Origin: Thuidium tamariscinum | Lineage: Eukaryota > Streptophyta > Bryopsida > Hypnales > Thuidiaceae | Direction of reading: 5' to 3' | Length of the DNA stretch: 64,000 nt | Assembly (NCBI GenBank): GCA_947034885.2 | Contig: OX344752.2 | Span: forward strand, 8,680,001 to 8,744,000 | In this document: piece after piece, positions 35,966-48,028 of the stretch | Layout of the letters: each line of letters begins with the position of its first letter | How positions within the stretch are numbered: the first letter of the stretch is position 1 | Translations under genes and position numbers: made by a program | Notes under the pieces: model-generated | The model's database searches: none | The model's input: the letters and a program-made list of their open reading frames with translations, nothing else | What the model was told of the DNA's origin: nothing

Positions 35966-36699
35966 GGGTCGTTGCAAGAAACACTGTCCATTTTCCGTAG
36001 CGTTTTGGAAATGGATGCTATTTTCTTTGGGAGTACTATTTAATTAGAAAATCAATTTTTTTTAAATACAAAAAATATGTCTAATGTATAAACCTTAAAG
36101 AAGAAGGTATCCTATGAAGGAAAAGCTTAGGAAAATTCTCCAAGTAGGAGAACTAGAAAAGTGGAAAATCTCATGAAAATGGGCGTATTTACATTTTAAT
36201 TTGTAAAAAATAGGAAAAGTTATTTTTCTTGAATCTAAAAATTTTCCATTTGGGAAGAGTTGATGGTGATGACATTTCACCAAAAAAATAATCTCAACTC
36301 TATTATCAATGATCAGAAATTGCGTGCAATGGGAGTGTTGTTTGCAAACAGGTAGAGGACATAAAATAATGTATTTTTAGATTTCCTTCGATAGGAATAT
36401 GCTTTCCTACTATGCAAATACACCATGAAAATTTCAACTTTAGATCATTAAATTTGGGTACTCCTAATATAGTAAAAACCCCTAAACCTCAGTTTGTGAC
36501 AAATTAACAAAAAATAATTTTAAATATAAAATGATTTTTTTTAATTTCTGAAAAATAAAGGATGTAAAAATCATCAAGTTAGAGAGGTCCAATAATTATT
36601 TCATATTCTGGAATATTTTAATTCAAAAGTTATAGTAGAAAAGAACAACGTCACTCCAATTGTGACGGGAAATAGGACCGGTGTTTCTTGCAATCACCC
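35966..36699. mobile_element. MITE with TTGCAAGAAACAC ends, copy 1
   Basis: Terminal inverted repeats are GGGTCGTTGCAAGAAACAC and its complement (GTGTTTCTTGCAATCACCC). AGAT flanks both sides, a possible 4-bp target duplication. It is 734 bp and non-coding. A second copy lies at 50,248-51,018. The superfamily was not recognised. Confidence 0.65.
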
Positions 36700-37358
36700 A
36701 GATGCACAAATTAAAAAAATATTCATTCAGCAAATAGCAATAATGTCTCATGTATAGTCCTTCTATATGTTGATATGGTAGATTGTTTCAATTGAGACAA
36801 TATAATTGTACACCCAGAGAATGCAAGTTGGATGGAAGGAAACATCGCAAAAGCATACATGAACCCTAAACATGCAGAGTTTAAAACAAACTTTTAACTT
36901 TTCCATCTACCTGATTTAGGTGTAAATATTTAAAAGACATTACATGACAAAATCATGAAAAAACCTCATGCTAAACCACATTTCTTACCATTCCTATAGC
37001 TTCATCGTTGTTATTAGCAACTTTAATGTTTGCATGATGTCAATCACAAGACAAAGCCACATATAATTGACCATGGCTAAATATTACATTTCAAAGATAA
37101 ATGTTGATTTGATCATATGATTTGGCCCTACAATTTGTTAATTGTCATAGCAAAAGCACCAGTGATAAGAAATTGTTTCCGACAAAGTATGAATGGCAAG
37201 CAACTATCATTGCAATGATGTGTAATCCTAGGAATCAACACTTCTTGGCCACGATAACATCCTTCCACAATTTCACATAGTAACACATTCAATGACACTT
37301 GCAAAAGATGCAAACGATTTCCATTGCACAAACCTTTTGCCAGATTCAAATTTATTAG

Positions 37359-38841
37359 CCTAGGGAGATTACTCCATATAATTTTAAGTATACAGCTGAG
37401 TTCAGAGGGTATTTGACATGGGGCTATTTACCTTCATTTTAGTAATTAAGAAGATCGTATTTTTACATATAAAGATATTTAGGGCATATTTTTAATACCC
37501 TATGATTATTTATGAATTTAGTCATATGGTTTTTATACTTAGGCTATCTTATATACAAAACTTACATGTCTAATTTTTTCATACCTATATACTATACACA
37601 CCTTAAAACTATTGTCGTACATATACACTTTTTTTTAATACATGCTCTACTTGTATCGTAGTACAATTTCAAATGACAAATCAAAATGTGAAATGTAACA
37701 TTAATTTTAAATATTTCTAAATTCTATGCCATGTATTCTAGACAATCTAATATGGTGAATAACAAACAACACCATGAAAACATTAAACATAGTTATGATG
37801 TTGAAACTAAGAAAAACACCAATAATAGCAATATAACATGAATAACATGAGAAATTGACACTTTTAAAACAATGTAGCTTAACACAAGAATATAACCTCT
37901 ACTGTAACATAGAGACCATATACTTTATCTATGCATATGCATTTGCAATGATTTTGAGTTTAAAATCAAAAAATAAAATAGTATTTACAAAACACGAATA
38001 AAAAGAAGATGATTCTAAACATTTACAAGTACATGTACAAGTAGTTGAGGCAAATCTAGAGTTTCTGGTGTCAAAGTATGGAAAAGATTTTATGCAGTAA
38101 TTGTAGATCAACAATTGTTGTAGATAAGTAAATTCATAAAAAATAGTACCACCAAGGCTCTAATCCATAGATCAGCAATTGTTGTAGATAAGTAGTTCCA
38201 CCAAAAATAGAACCTCCAAGGCTCTAATTTATAGATCAACAGCCTAAGCAATCACCTTGCAATCCAAATTCATAAACCACAAAAGCGAATTGGAAAAATC
38301 GCAACAAATTCTATCCACCTTGTATAGAAATACATCAAAGGTGCAAGACAACAAGTGCAACGTTTGTTAGTAATCCTAATTGCATGGAAGTGATGGTATC
38401 TAAATCCTACAACAATTTCTTAACAGGTACTTCAGGTGAACACAAATCCCCATAGTACAATAAATTTACAGCTCAACTTTTTTGTCTTGGAATAGTAGAT
38501 TTTTAAATGTTGTCATATAGTTGGCATAATTATGGAAAGATTTGTACGTACATACTAGATTGTGTAGGTTTTATCATTCACTTAATTAAATTTGTCTACA
38601 TTTATATTCATTGTACTACAAAAAATTTATATAGACCCTATTTGTAAAGGCTAACTTATTAATAAAAAGTCCTACTAAATGGGATTTTTACATAGCCTAA
38701 TTTATATATAATAGGATATATGGCATTTCAAGGACCCTATAGTAGCCCTACATATTATGTAAAATTTATCCCCTTTGAATTAAATGAACCCTATCTTTGA
38801 ACTCACGTAGTTTTCTAAAAATCGTAAGTAATCTCCCCAGG
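37359..38841. mobile_element. 1.48-kb DNA transposon inserted in the Helitron, 8-bp duplication
   Basis: Ends are CCTAGGGAGATTACT and its complement AGTAATCTCCCCAGG (one mismatch). Flanks are TTTATTAG (37351-37358) and TTCATTAG (38842-38849), an 8-bp target duplication with one change, as for hAT-like elements. Removing the element and one flank copy brings the Helitron helicase phrase LMNLNLAKGLCNG together, which confirms the boundaries. A tandem unit of about 61 bp (AATTGTTGTAGATAAGTA) lies at 38,110-38,240. It has no transposase and is non-autonomous. Confidence 0.8.
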
Positions 38842-40096
38842 TTCATTAGCAACATCAAATATTGACCATATTTTAAGATTTAATTGGTGAAGAGGCAAAC
38901 TGCTTAACTCTAAAGAATTAAAAAATTCTATTAGATAATGATCAACATGTTCATCGCTTTGATATACAAAATCTGCACTAAAACATTGACGCACATCACC
39001 AAGCATGCGATCAATAATTTTTCGATTGATTTCTTGAGCATCATCATTTCAGACAACCAAAATGACACGCTCAGAGAAATCAACCAGATCATCAAAAATA
39101 GCATCAATAAAACCACCTAAAGAGTTTTTAAGTGCAACTAATCTTAGTAGTAAATCTACTTCCGAACTGATTTTACCTTCACCAACATCTAATAAATTTT
39201 TTTGAAAATCTAGTTGATTTTGCAAATGCATATTAGTAGTCAAATGAAAATGTTGCATGAGTGGAAATAAATATGAACATCACAAGCAAGCTTCAATAGT
39301 TTGCTTGCAACCTCCAAGCACAACAACTGGTAAAGTTTGACAAAAATCACCACCATACAAAACTACAAGACCACCATTGGGGTTATTGATTCCATGAATA
39401 TCTCGCAATGATTTATCTATAGCTTTAAACATAAATCTATGTTCAACACAAGCTTCATCAAGTACAATTAATTGTACATCACACAAGCTTTAATCCAATG
39501 TAGATTAGGCACTAATATTACAAGTCGATGTGTCATGTAATTGTAAAGAAATAGCTAAAAAAGAATGTGTTGTTCACCCTTTATCTAAAAGGCATGCGGC
39601 AATTACACTTGTAGCCATTGTCATACATTTGATGCTTCAAGTACGAAGATAGTTTAATATAGTATTATACAAAAAAGTCTTACCGATACCACATGGAGCA
39701 TCCAAAAAAAACACTTATTTAGAGGATTAGGTTCTAAAACTATTGTGGTAATTGCATTGAAAACAATATTTTTCTCTTTATTGAGCCTATCGACATCTTC
39801 TTCTACAAAAGTAATGTTAACATTATCCAAATTATTATTATCATCGACATTAATGTCCAAATCAATATTGTTTGCATAACCAAACCCATGCAAATCATCA
39901 ATGTTAAAAAAATTTACAAGGTGTTTATTGAATGATGACAAATATTTTTTAATGCACAAAATCGTTCTGCAATAGTAATTTTGGTAATTACGCCAATTGT
40001 TAGACATTGCATCAAAATGTCAGCTAAGCAAACCAAAAGGATCTTGCAGTTGTTCAGATACAAAAAGTATTGCAAACAACCACCAAATTTGTTTAA

Positions 40097-41017
40097 CCCC
40101 TAAAGGACCATTGTCCCCTCGGGGGACAATTTGGAGTTCGGGTAGGTTCCGTAGACCTCAATTTTTAATGAGTCTTCTTGAAACTTTCTGATAAGATAGG
40201 AAAACTGATTAGCTTCATGGGAATGTAATTTTTATTTCAATTGGTGACCGGGAGCAAAAGTTATACCACAAAAAGCCCAAGTTTTCATTCGGCGGGCAGA
40301 ATTTTTTTTTTGCAAGAAGTCAAAATTTAATTTTTTAATTTTTTTCTAAAATAATATATTTTTGCCTACATGTGAAGCTTTGATTCACTCTATTTGGACT
40401 TATAATGAGAAAGTTATGGACAATCTTGTTTTTCGGGCAATCTAAACAATTTCTTGAAGAAATAACTTATAGGATTCATTTTTGAATGCAATTTTCACAA
40501 TTTTTAAAAAAAAAATTTTGGACAAGGTTATGTTTACTTTCTAGAACAATCTCACCATTGGGATTATTGTATTTCAATCCCATCTTAGAGTTATTAACCA
40601 TTTAGTTTTTCTTTCAATCTTGGACCTACATCTACTTAACAATTTTTTAAAGAATGAAAATCAAGTGTTTTTTGTGTGAAATTTTTTTCCTAGACTCTCA
40701 ACTCAATTTCTTAACACAAAAAATTATAAATTCAAAGTCTATAGTGCAATTTTTTAATACAAATTCCAGTCAAAGTCATCTGAAATTGCAAACCACAGTT
40801 CAAAAAAACTTGTATTTCCAACTTTGAATGCTTATATCTTCCAATCTGTACGGTCAAACTTCATGAAATTTTACCACTTGATCTCAATCAAGTTAAGTAC
40901 AAGATCCTACGGTTAGATTCTTAAAAAAATATTTTTTTTTGTTTTCTTGGATGAATGCAACAGAAATGGCAATTTTGAGAGGTTTTTGACAGAAAAAAAA
41001 CCTTGGTCCTTTAGGGG
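40097..41017. mobile_element. TTAA-type (piggyBac-like) MITE in the Helitron
   Basis: Perfect 14-bp terminal inverted repeats, CCCCTAAAGGACCA and its complement, flanked on both sides by TTAA (40093-40096 and 41018-41021). TTAA duplication with C-rich ends is the piggyBac signature. Removing the 921-bp element plus one TTAA restores the Helitron reading frame across the site (ALL-KQIWWLFAIL), so both boundaries are exact. It has no ORF, and the interior is A+T-rich. Confidence 0.88.
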
Positions 41018-43170
41018 TTAAGCAGTGCAATAATAGTTGCCTCTTCGAGACAATTTTCCCACTTAACATCATCCTCTAAAAGTTTTCTCGCAATACAAAC
41101 GGCTTTATACATTGGATATACTATATTGTCAAAATAAAATAAATCTTCAAATGAAGTTGGTGCTTCAACATGAGTCAACAACAAACATAAGTAAAATACT
41201 TCGATGCTTACAGGAATCATATTTATTCAGCCAAACACTTTTACATTGCATTGTTTTCTAATCCACATGTTGTTTTTTACATCCCATCTGTAATGAAGTG
41301 GAAGATCCATGTATCAAAGAAGTATATGATTGCCTTAATTACCAGAAGCAATCAAGACACAAATGTGACTATTAAGCTCAAATTTTTTTGTAAATTTAGT
41401 GTGAGCGTTTTGATCAACTATCGTTTGTAAAGATGTGTTTTTGTGAAAAGAAACATATTGCTGACCAGGAAGATGAATAGGTAATCAACAAATACTATAA
41501 CTCTTATTATCGGTTTCAAAATCAAAGAGCCTCCAAAATACTTTTTGAGTGGCTATATAATGGCCTTCCAAAAATTCCTTAATCTCATTTACAACGTCAT
41601 CTCTTTCTACAACACCACAATCTACACTCTTAAAAATATATTTATGAAGATATTTGACAGTTTTTATTGAATTGCAAATTTCAACATTAATATGACAATT
41701 GAACCGACTTACTAAATAAAAATTGTATGGTACAATTAAGCAATTGTCTAAACAAACAATTTGTCTTTGTATATGCTTTCGACATATCAACCTTGATTTT
41801 AGCGACGATATAAAATAGACCCATCATCACCCACTATGATATATTTTGAGCTTGCATTAGATAATTCTTTGAGCATCTACCATCTTGCATGCATAAACAA
41901 TTAAAATTATCTAAACCACATGGGCCATGTATCATGTATTTAGTAACTGCAACATATAATTGCAGTTGCCTATCTGAATCAAAAATCTCAGCACATACTA
42001 AGCGATCTACAAGGTCACAGTCATTGACCTTATCTTTCAACCAAAGAAGAATGTGTGCATGAAGGAGACCACGCTTTTGAAATTCAATAGTGTAACAATA
42101 AGCAATAGTTTTCCCCAATACATGCTTCTTCGTAATCTCATCCATCATAACTCTCAACTTGAGCTCAAAAACACACACAACAACATTCAGACGATGAGGG
42201 GGACTTTGACTCGGGTCAAATTCATTAAGAATCTTAGGCCATGATGGATTACAAGTCATCATAATAAATGTATCAAGTTTTTCTAAAACTCTAATCAAGA
42301 CCGTACTGCCTTAGAAGAATTTTTGCATATATCGAGGAGATTCGACAAAAGTTGTTGGTAAGACAATGCAATGTTTAACACATGCTCTATTGTCTTCTTA
42401 TAAAGCATCTACTATCCCCTGATAGCATTATGTCCGAAGTTCAGCTTAATGTTCTTTAATAAAAAAACAAGTTTTCATGTTCTACTCATAAATACTGATC
42501 TACTATATATTGCTGAAATAATCTTCCAACCCTATGTAATACATTTGACTCAAGTCACTTTTGAAGCAAACATTGAACAAATGACTTTAAAGTCACTCCA
42601 ATATCTGCTTTAAAAGTCTGTGATCATCTACATTATCCATCTGAAAACAATAAAAGATAGGATAAAGCATCATAAGCTGCATGGGTTTCTTTAATTCGTA
42701 ATAAATTTCCATCACATTGATGAAAAACAATATCTCTACCAAAATTTAAATGTTGTTCATCAAGAACAATAGCAACAAGTTTTAGAACTATTGGTCAATT
42801 GTATCGATGGAGATGTTCACCAGAGAGAACCTCACTGGAGATACAAAGTCCTATGTTATGTCCTCCTAAAAAAACATCATGTGAAGATTTGAAACTCTGA
42901 ACCAAAGTATTTATCGATCCTAAAATTTCTTACATAATATTAACGATTTTGTGTTGAAGATCATTAAAAATCTCTATGCGACAATGTGTTTGCAAACCAT
43001 CATTCAAGAAGTAGATTTAGGCAAATTTTGCACCATGTTGTGATTTGGACTTTAAGCTTTCAATATGATGGCATAATTCGCTATTTACACAAAAAATATA
43101 TACCTTTCTCTTTTCAGTTTTGTTAAACTGAAAATTACTACGCATTTTTGTAAACCCAAAAGCTTGATTA

Positions 43171-43417
43171 CACTAGAAGAAAAGCGCAAAAAAATAGGTT
43201 TATTTAAACAGAACACGTCAGGTAGATTGTGTTGAGACTGCGTTGCTGAAAACGCGGAAAAAACACAAAAAAACACAAAAAACGTGTTTTCTATGTTTTT
43301 CTGCGTTTTTTCTGTGTTTTTAGCATTTTCCTGCGTTTTCAGCAACGCAGTCTCAACACAATCTACTTAACGTGTTCTGTTTAAATAAACCTCTTTTTCT
43401 GCGCTTTTCTTCTAGTG
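43171..43417. mobile_element. CACTA-type MITE with TTA target duplication
   Basis: It begins CACTAGAAGAAAAGCGCA and ends TGCGCTTTTCTTCTAGTG; TTA occurs on both sides. It is 247 bp and folds into a hairpin with arms of about 110 bp. The loop region is rich in AAAACACA and TGTTTTT runs. It is inserted in the N-terminal part of the Helitron relic. Confidence 0.88.
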
Positions 43418-43667
43418 TTATACTTGCAAATGGATTTAAGGAACTCACAAGAATTAAGTGTCATACCAATAAAAGCTCAATGAACATTGGATGAATAATC
43501 AAGTGACTAATATGTTTCTTGGCAATTCTACCATTGTAATAAGAAATGGTAGTTTTTTCTTTTCTAAAACGAAATGCTAAACATTGTGGACATTGGATGG
43601 ACATAGATCTAAGATCCTGAACATTAACATCTACGAAGTCATCAACTATAGTCAAAGCAAGAGCCAT

Positions 43668-44559
43668 GATTTAATAAAGATGATAAATTCTAATTCTAAG
43701 CATAGTGCAGGATAACAATGACCTATCACAATGATTCAATACTTTAGATAGCCTCAAAATCAAACTCATAATAATTTTATAATAAACTAAAGTTTTCATA
43801 GATAAAAAAAAGTACCATAAGTTAATGAATTCAATAATTAATATTGAAAGAAAACACACCAATCAAATATTTTAGTTTTTTTTAAGTAAATAAATCAATA
43901 AGTCCAAATTAATTTACAAAAAAAGCCTTGCCATACCTGAATGTGTACACCCAATAAGAAGAAATTGCCTAACTTAAACTTTGTGCAGGTTTTAGGAAGG
44001 TGGATTCACCCTTTTCCTCCTACTTTCCACTATAAAACTTATAAAATGAAGGATTTACAATTCTTTTTAATAAATTCTCATGAATTTCAAGTTTGAACCA
44101 CAAAATACGTGATGAACAGAGAAAAAGGGCAACATATAGGACAATTTGCAACAATTCAACTAGTATGCTTTGTAGAGATCATCACTTTCCACAAATACAT
44201 GCTCAACAACATAAAAAAATCTTGCCAGTGATCAATCCAACTTCAATCTCATCAAAAACGTCTAAAATTCAAAAGCACCTATTACAAAACACACCAAGCC
44301 CCCTTCTAGCAACATTGGAGTAGGATTACTTGAACATACAAACAAAAAATACTCATTTATACTACACAACCCACAAGAAGATGAAAATCCTTTACTTAAA
44401 TAATTTGCAGAAAAAAAATAATGCCTCAATGTTCCAATCTCCTAGATGTGCATTCAAAAATATCAATTATCAACCATCAATTATGAATCCCCTTTTAATT
44501 TAAAATAAATAAATTTAATGAAATAAAAAATGAAGTCAAACTTTCAAAATTAGATCAAA
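43668..44559. other. A+T-rich spacer upstream of the Helitron frame
   Basis: Presumably includes the Helitron 5' end, which was not identified. No gene was recognised; ORFs of 60-80 codons here match nothing. Confidence 0.35.
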
Positions 44560-45310
44560 TTACACTCAACTATTTCAAATTAAACAAATTAGGTTCAAAT
44601 TAAACAACCTAGGTTGAATTAGGTCAAATTAGGCTAAATTATTTCAAAATTAGGCAAAATAATTGAAATTAGGTCAAATTTGATGAAATTAATGATCAAA
44701 AGATGCTCAAAGATATTCAAATTAGGCTCTATTTAAGTTTAAGTTTGAGAATTATGTCAAATTTTTACAATTTAATTCAAATTTAATGAAATAAGGTAAA
44801 ATAAGATAAAATTAGTTAAAATAATTGAAATTAGGTCAAATTTGATGAAATTAATTATCAAAAAACACTCAAAGATGTTCAAATTAGGTTTTATTTAGGT
44901 TTAAGTATAAAAACTAGGTCAATTTTTTAAAATTTAATTCAAATTTGATGAAATAAGGTCAAACTAGGTCAAATTATGCTAAATTATTTCAAAATTATCT
45001 AAAATAATTGAACTTAGGTCAAATTTATAATGAAATAAATTGTCAAAAAATGCTCAAGATGTTCAAATTAGGCTCTATTTAAGTTTAAGTTTGAAAATTA
45101 GGTCAAATTTTTACAAATTAGGTCAAATTAGTCAAAACTATTTCAAAATTAGGCCAAATTGTTGGAATTAGGTGAAATTAAATATCAAAAAACACTCAAA
45201 GATGTTCAAATTAGGTTTTATTTGGTTTGAGTATGAAAATTAGGTATAAATTTTTAAAATTTGATTGAAATTTGATGAAAATCAATGAAAATGCTCTATG
45301 TAAGGTCAAA
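44560..45310. repeat. Tandem array of AGGTCAAATT-rich units
   Basis: About four diverged units of 140-185 bp, marked by CTCAA(A)GAT(A/G)TTCAAATT near 44,706, 44,868, 45,052 and 45,196. Within units, TTAGGTCAAATT recurs many times. It is non-coding and borders the region of the HUH-Rep element. Confidence 0.8.
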
Positions 45311-45426
45311 TTTAGATTAACTTTTTGAAATCATACTTCAAATAGATGAAAAATAGTCAACAAAATTAAAAAAATTCAAATTACATGGAAATATATAGCT
45401 AAAAAAGAAATTTAAGTCATACCTTT

Positions 45427-45527
45427 ATAATATCACGCTGCCAAACTTTCATAATATCACCTTTGAAAACTGATCTTTGTTGAAATTCTATAATATCATC
45501 CAATCAGAAAATGTGATATTATAGAAT
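45427..45527. repeat. TAATATCAC motifs and a 14-bp-stem hairpin
   Basis: ATAATATCAC occurs near 45,427 and 45,451. A perfect inverted pair, ATTCTATAATATCA (45485-45498) and its complement (45514-45527), forms a hairpin with a 15-base loop. The same motif builds the array at 48.8-49.1 kb beyond the HUH-Rep ORF. Confidence 0.75.
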
Positions 45528-46014
45528 ACATTGAGAAATCTTTCAAGTTTCTTCAAAATTTCTTGAAATTGTTTGAAGTTTGAGCTCTAAATAGATCAAA
45601 TTAGTAGATCAAGACTCAAATTACATTCTTATTATTGAAATTAAGGTCAAACAAAGCTCTAACATAACTCAATTTTAAAACATCAATTTACATTATAAAT
45701 CAAATCTCAATAATGCAATTAAAAACAAAGTTGTGTACCTTGGAGAAATTGTTGAGCTCAATCCAATACTTGGATACTACCACCACCACTTGATAAAATT
45801 CTTGCTTCACAAACAATGGTGACTAAAATTGAAAGTACAAGATTCAAAGACTTTGTAAATGAATTATTGTAGAATTCAATATTCCTTCAATATAACACAA
45901 ATTTTTCAACTCACTTAATAGAAGATTAATAGTGTGAAAGTTCAAAGCTCACAAGAATCACAAATTTTTGAAAGTGACATGAAATTTGAAATGAATTGAA
46001 TCAATTTCAAATCG

Positions 46015-46060
46015 ACTTCTTTAATATCACTCTGTCAACCTTCTTTAATACCACTATGTC
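46015..46060. repeat. Left copy of the TTTAATATCACTCTGTCAACC repeat
   Basis: Two units, TTTAATATCACTCTGTCAAC and TTTAATACCACTATGTCA, in the same order and orientation as at 48,668-48,710 on the far side of the HUH-Rep ORF. They may be shared sequence of the element ends. A local direct repeat, GTCACTCACAAGGGG, follows (46,059 and 46,106). Confidence 0.65.
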
Positions 46061-46245
46061 ACTCACAAGGGGTAGTAGTAGGTTGTACTTAGAGTGGATA
46101 GTCACTCACAAGGGGTTTTCCAAATAAATATATTAATTATTTAATATTATACACGTGTCACTTTCTGGTAGGCTATCAAAGTTTTCAAAAATGGCTACCC
46201 CCGTCCTGCTACAATGAACCTCCCTCTACCACTGCACTACTCTAC

Positions 46246-47799
46246 CTACAACATGAAACTGACGGAGCTATCTTCTGTAGAGTATACTACAAGTATAAAA
46301 CGTTGGAGATCATGGCCGCGCCCTACTTCAGTGTTGTTTCCAACGGCAATGTCCACCTGCCACACCTGCCGATGACTACTTCTGTCGTCGTCGTCTATAA
46401 CAATGACCTCATCCATTGCAGCAGCAGTGCGAACATCATCCCCGAGAGTCATATCTGAAAGAGAAGGAACAGTATTACTACTAATTGAATGGAAGTGATA
46501 CCACAGTCATGGAGGTCAGAGGCATACCAAGAAGGTTGTAGTCGATGTCAGTGCCTTCACGCGCCTCGTTCAGCACCAACGCCAATCTCTGTCAACCAAG
46601 ATCAGCTAATCGCGCTCCTAGAGTACTGTACTCAAAAAAAATTTGCGTCACCTCGTCCAGTGTCATTAATAACGGTTGAATCATGCACTTCCACAGAGTC
46701 GAAGATCTGACATATTCCATTCCGCCCTATCGCGCCAGCAATACCCAAGCGACGGATGGAATGAACTGGCCGAAGCGCAACATGTGAAGAAGTACTGAGG
46801 GGAGCGTGCTTCCCAAGTGCTTATTTATCTTGTACCTAGAAAATGTGGCAGCCTTTTCAATTATATTTTTATGAGTTAAAATAGTCCTATTTTTAGCAAA
46901 CGAAGTTCCGTGTTTGACATATTCGTTTAGGCCTTCTTCAATTTCTGTCTCCTTAATATTACGGTGAATACATTGAAAGTGCTCCTCAGCTCGGTCTTTC
47001 ATGCAATACCCTATCATTCCCACGTATGTATGCAGTCCTATGTTTCTTAACGATTTGCACAGGACATGGTGGCCTGGAGGAACTACTCCAGGCTTGTCCC
47101 ATCCTAATACATGCTTGATCCGCTTACTCACTACAACAACAGAGGATGCTCTAATTCTACAGACCATTTGTAGGTGACGCCTAGACAAGGTCCCCCCCCT
47201 TTCTACCGAACAAAGCCCTAAAATGCACTCATCCTTTATGAATTTTTTCATCTTCTGAAGATTCTCGATGTCTATGTCTTGGGAGCCTACGGATCCTGTG
47301 ACAATGATATCGAGAACCTTGGGAGTGTTGTCACTCTTCTTATATACATGCACAATCTTCCACTTGTGGGATGTGGGACCTGCTGAGGACAGGACTTCTA
47401 CGGAATGCGGAATGGTAGTGCTTCGTCTGGCCTCAACCTTCAGCCGATGTGACATCGGGGGCATCATCTCTGCACGCGTAATGTTTCCAACCTTTTCCTT
47501 AATCCTTTTCACCAAGGAGTTCAGCTGCAATTATGCAGAACAGAGCGAATAGACTGAGTAACTTGGACTTTGGTCGCATGCTACACCACCACAAAACAAT
47601 GGGCTTCCTCCAACGTCGTTGCAAGTCTTTGGCGATTGAGATTCGCTAACCATGATCCCGAATTTGTATACTCGACGAAGATGTGCGTCACTTCTTGCAG
47701 CGTCCTCAATACTAGTTGATTCTGCACCCAAAAAAAATTTAATTTCAAAATTTTAATCCCATCCCTCATGCAAAATTTTTTAATATGATTACAGTGCAA
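46246..47799 (-). mobile_element. HUH-Rep element (replitron- or CRESS-like), decayed
   Basis: A G+C-richer island in A+T-rich DNA, carrying the Rep ORF at 46,727-47,530 and pieces of coding sequence on both sides. A domain of the form EVT-x-IF-x-EY ... QRLA-x-x-L-x-EA occurs twice: at about 47,735-47,590, upstream of the endonuclease, and at about 46,685-46,560, downstream of it. The downstream copy continues from the Rep frame after one stop. The next open piece (46,246-46,452) has an acidic DEVIVIDDDD stretch. TAATATCAC-type repeats lie on both sides (45.4-46.1 and 48.6-49.1 kb). Replitrons are transposons with an HUH endonuclease; plant pararetroviral or geminiviral origin is less likely because no helicase or capsid gene is present. 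The true ends were not determined. Confidence 0.55.
46727..47530 (-). CDS. HUH-superfamily (HUQ) Rep endonuclease
   Basis: An open frame of 267 codons. Rolling-circle Rep motifs are visible in order: a motif-I-like strand (ECILGLCSVE, residues 101-110); a metal-binding H-hydrophobic-Q at H119-L120-Q121 in RRHLQMVCRI; and the catalytic Y175 with K178 in GMIGYCMKD, the Y-x-x-K of single-tyrosine Reps. Around them lie LGWDKPG, PPGHHVLCKSL and a KNRTILTHKNI stretch. Such enzymes nick one DNA strand and stay linked through tyrosine. No superfamily 3 helicase motifs follow. The ORF ends in one stop, after which similar coding sequence continues, so the protein is probably truncated. The ATG at 47530 is simply the first in frame; frame-broken coding sequence lies upstream. 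Activity cannot be judged. Confidence 0.65.
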   Translation of the reverse strand: MQLNSLVKRIKEKVGNITRAEMMPPMSHRLKVEARRSTTIPHSVEVLSSAGPTSHKWKIVHVYKKSDNTPKVLDIIVTGSVGSQDIDIENLQKMKKFIKDECILGLCSVERGGTLSRRHLQMVCRIRASSVVVVSKRIKHVLGWDKPGVVPPGHHVLCKSLRNIGLHTYVGMIGYCMKDRAEEHFQCIHRNIKETEIEEGLNEYVKHGTSFAKNRTILTHKNIIEKAATFSRYKINKHLGSTLPSVLLHMLRFGQFIPSVAWVLLAR

Positions 47800-48028
47800 T
47801 TACTGCCTCTTTTAGAAGAATGCACCCAGAAGAGGTAATCACTATTTACTATACATTTACATGATGAAACACTGATCTTGCTTTCAAGCTTAATAAAAAA
47901 TTTAGATAAATAACAAGATAATATAATTAGATAAATTTTAAAAAAAAACTAAAGCTTATTGTATATACTAGAGCAATTATGAGTTCATTGAATGAGATCT
48001 TTAATCTCAAAGAAATTTTTAGAAGACA

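Larger units (their letters stand above)
36950..43667 (-). pseudogene. Helitron RepHel relic, broken by three insertions
   Basis: Rolling-circle transposon protein read leftward. In order: an N-terminal Cys pair region (CPQCLAFRFRKEK, 43.5 kb); a Helitron_like_N segment (PTTFVESPRYMQKF, 42.35 kb; TCNPSWPKI); the Rep HUH motif (GLLHAHILLW, near 42,055); the two-tyrosine motif (YLHKYIFK, near 41,640); then the PIF1-type helicase. The helicase shows a Walker A region (39.69 kb, frameshifted), LDEA (39.46 kb), GGDFCQTLPVV, LTTNMHLQ (39.24 kb), LNLAKGLCNG (37.34 kb), AFAMTINK (37.14 kb) and HGQLYVALS (37.03 kb). Stops and shifts are frequent, so it is inactive. Elements at 37,359-38,841, 40,097-41,017 and 43,171-43,417 interrupt it. 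The Helitron ends (TC...CTRR) were not located. Confidence 0.9.
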
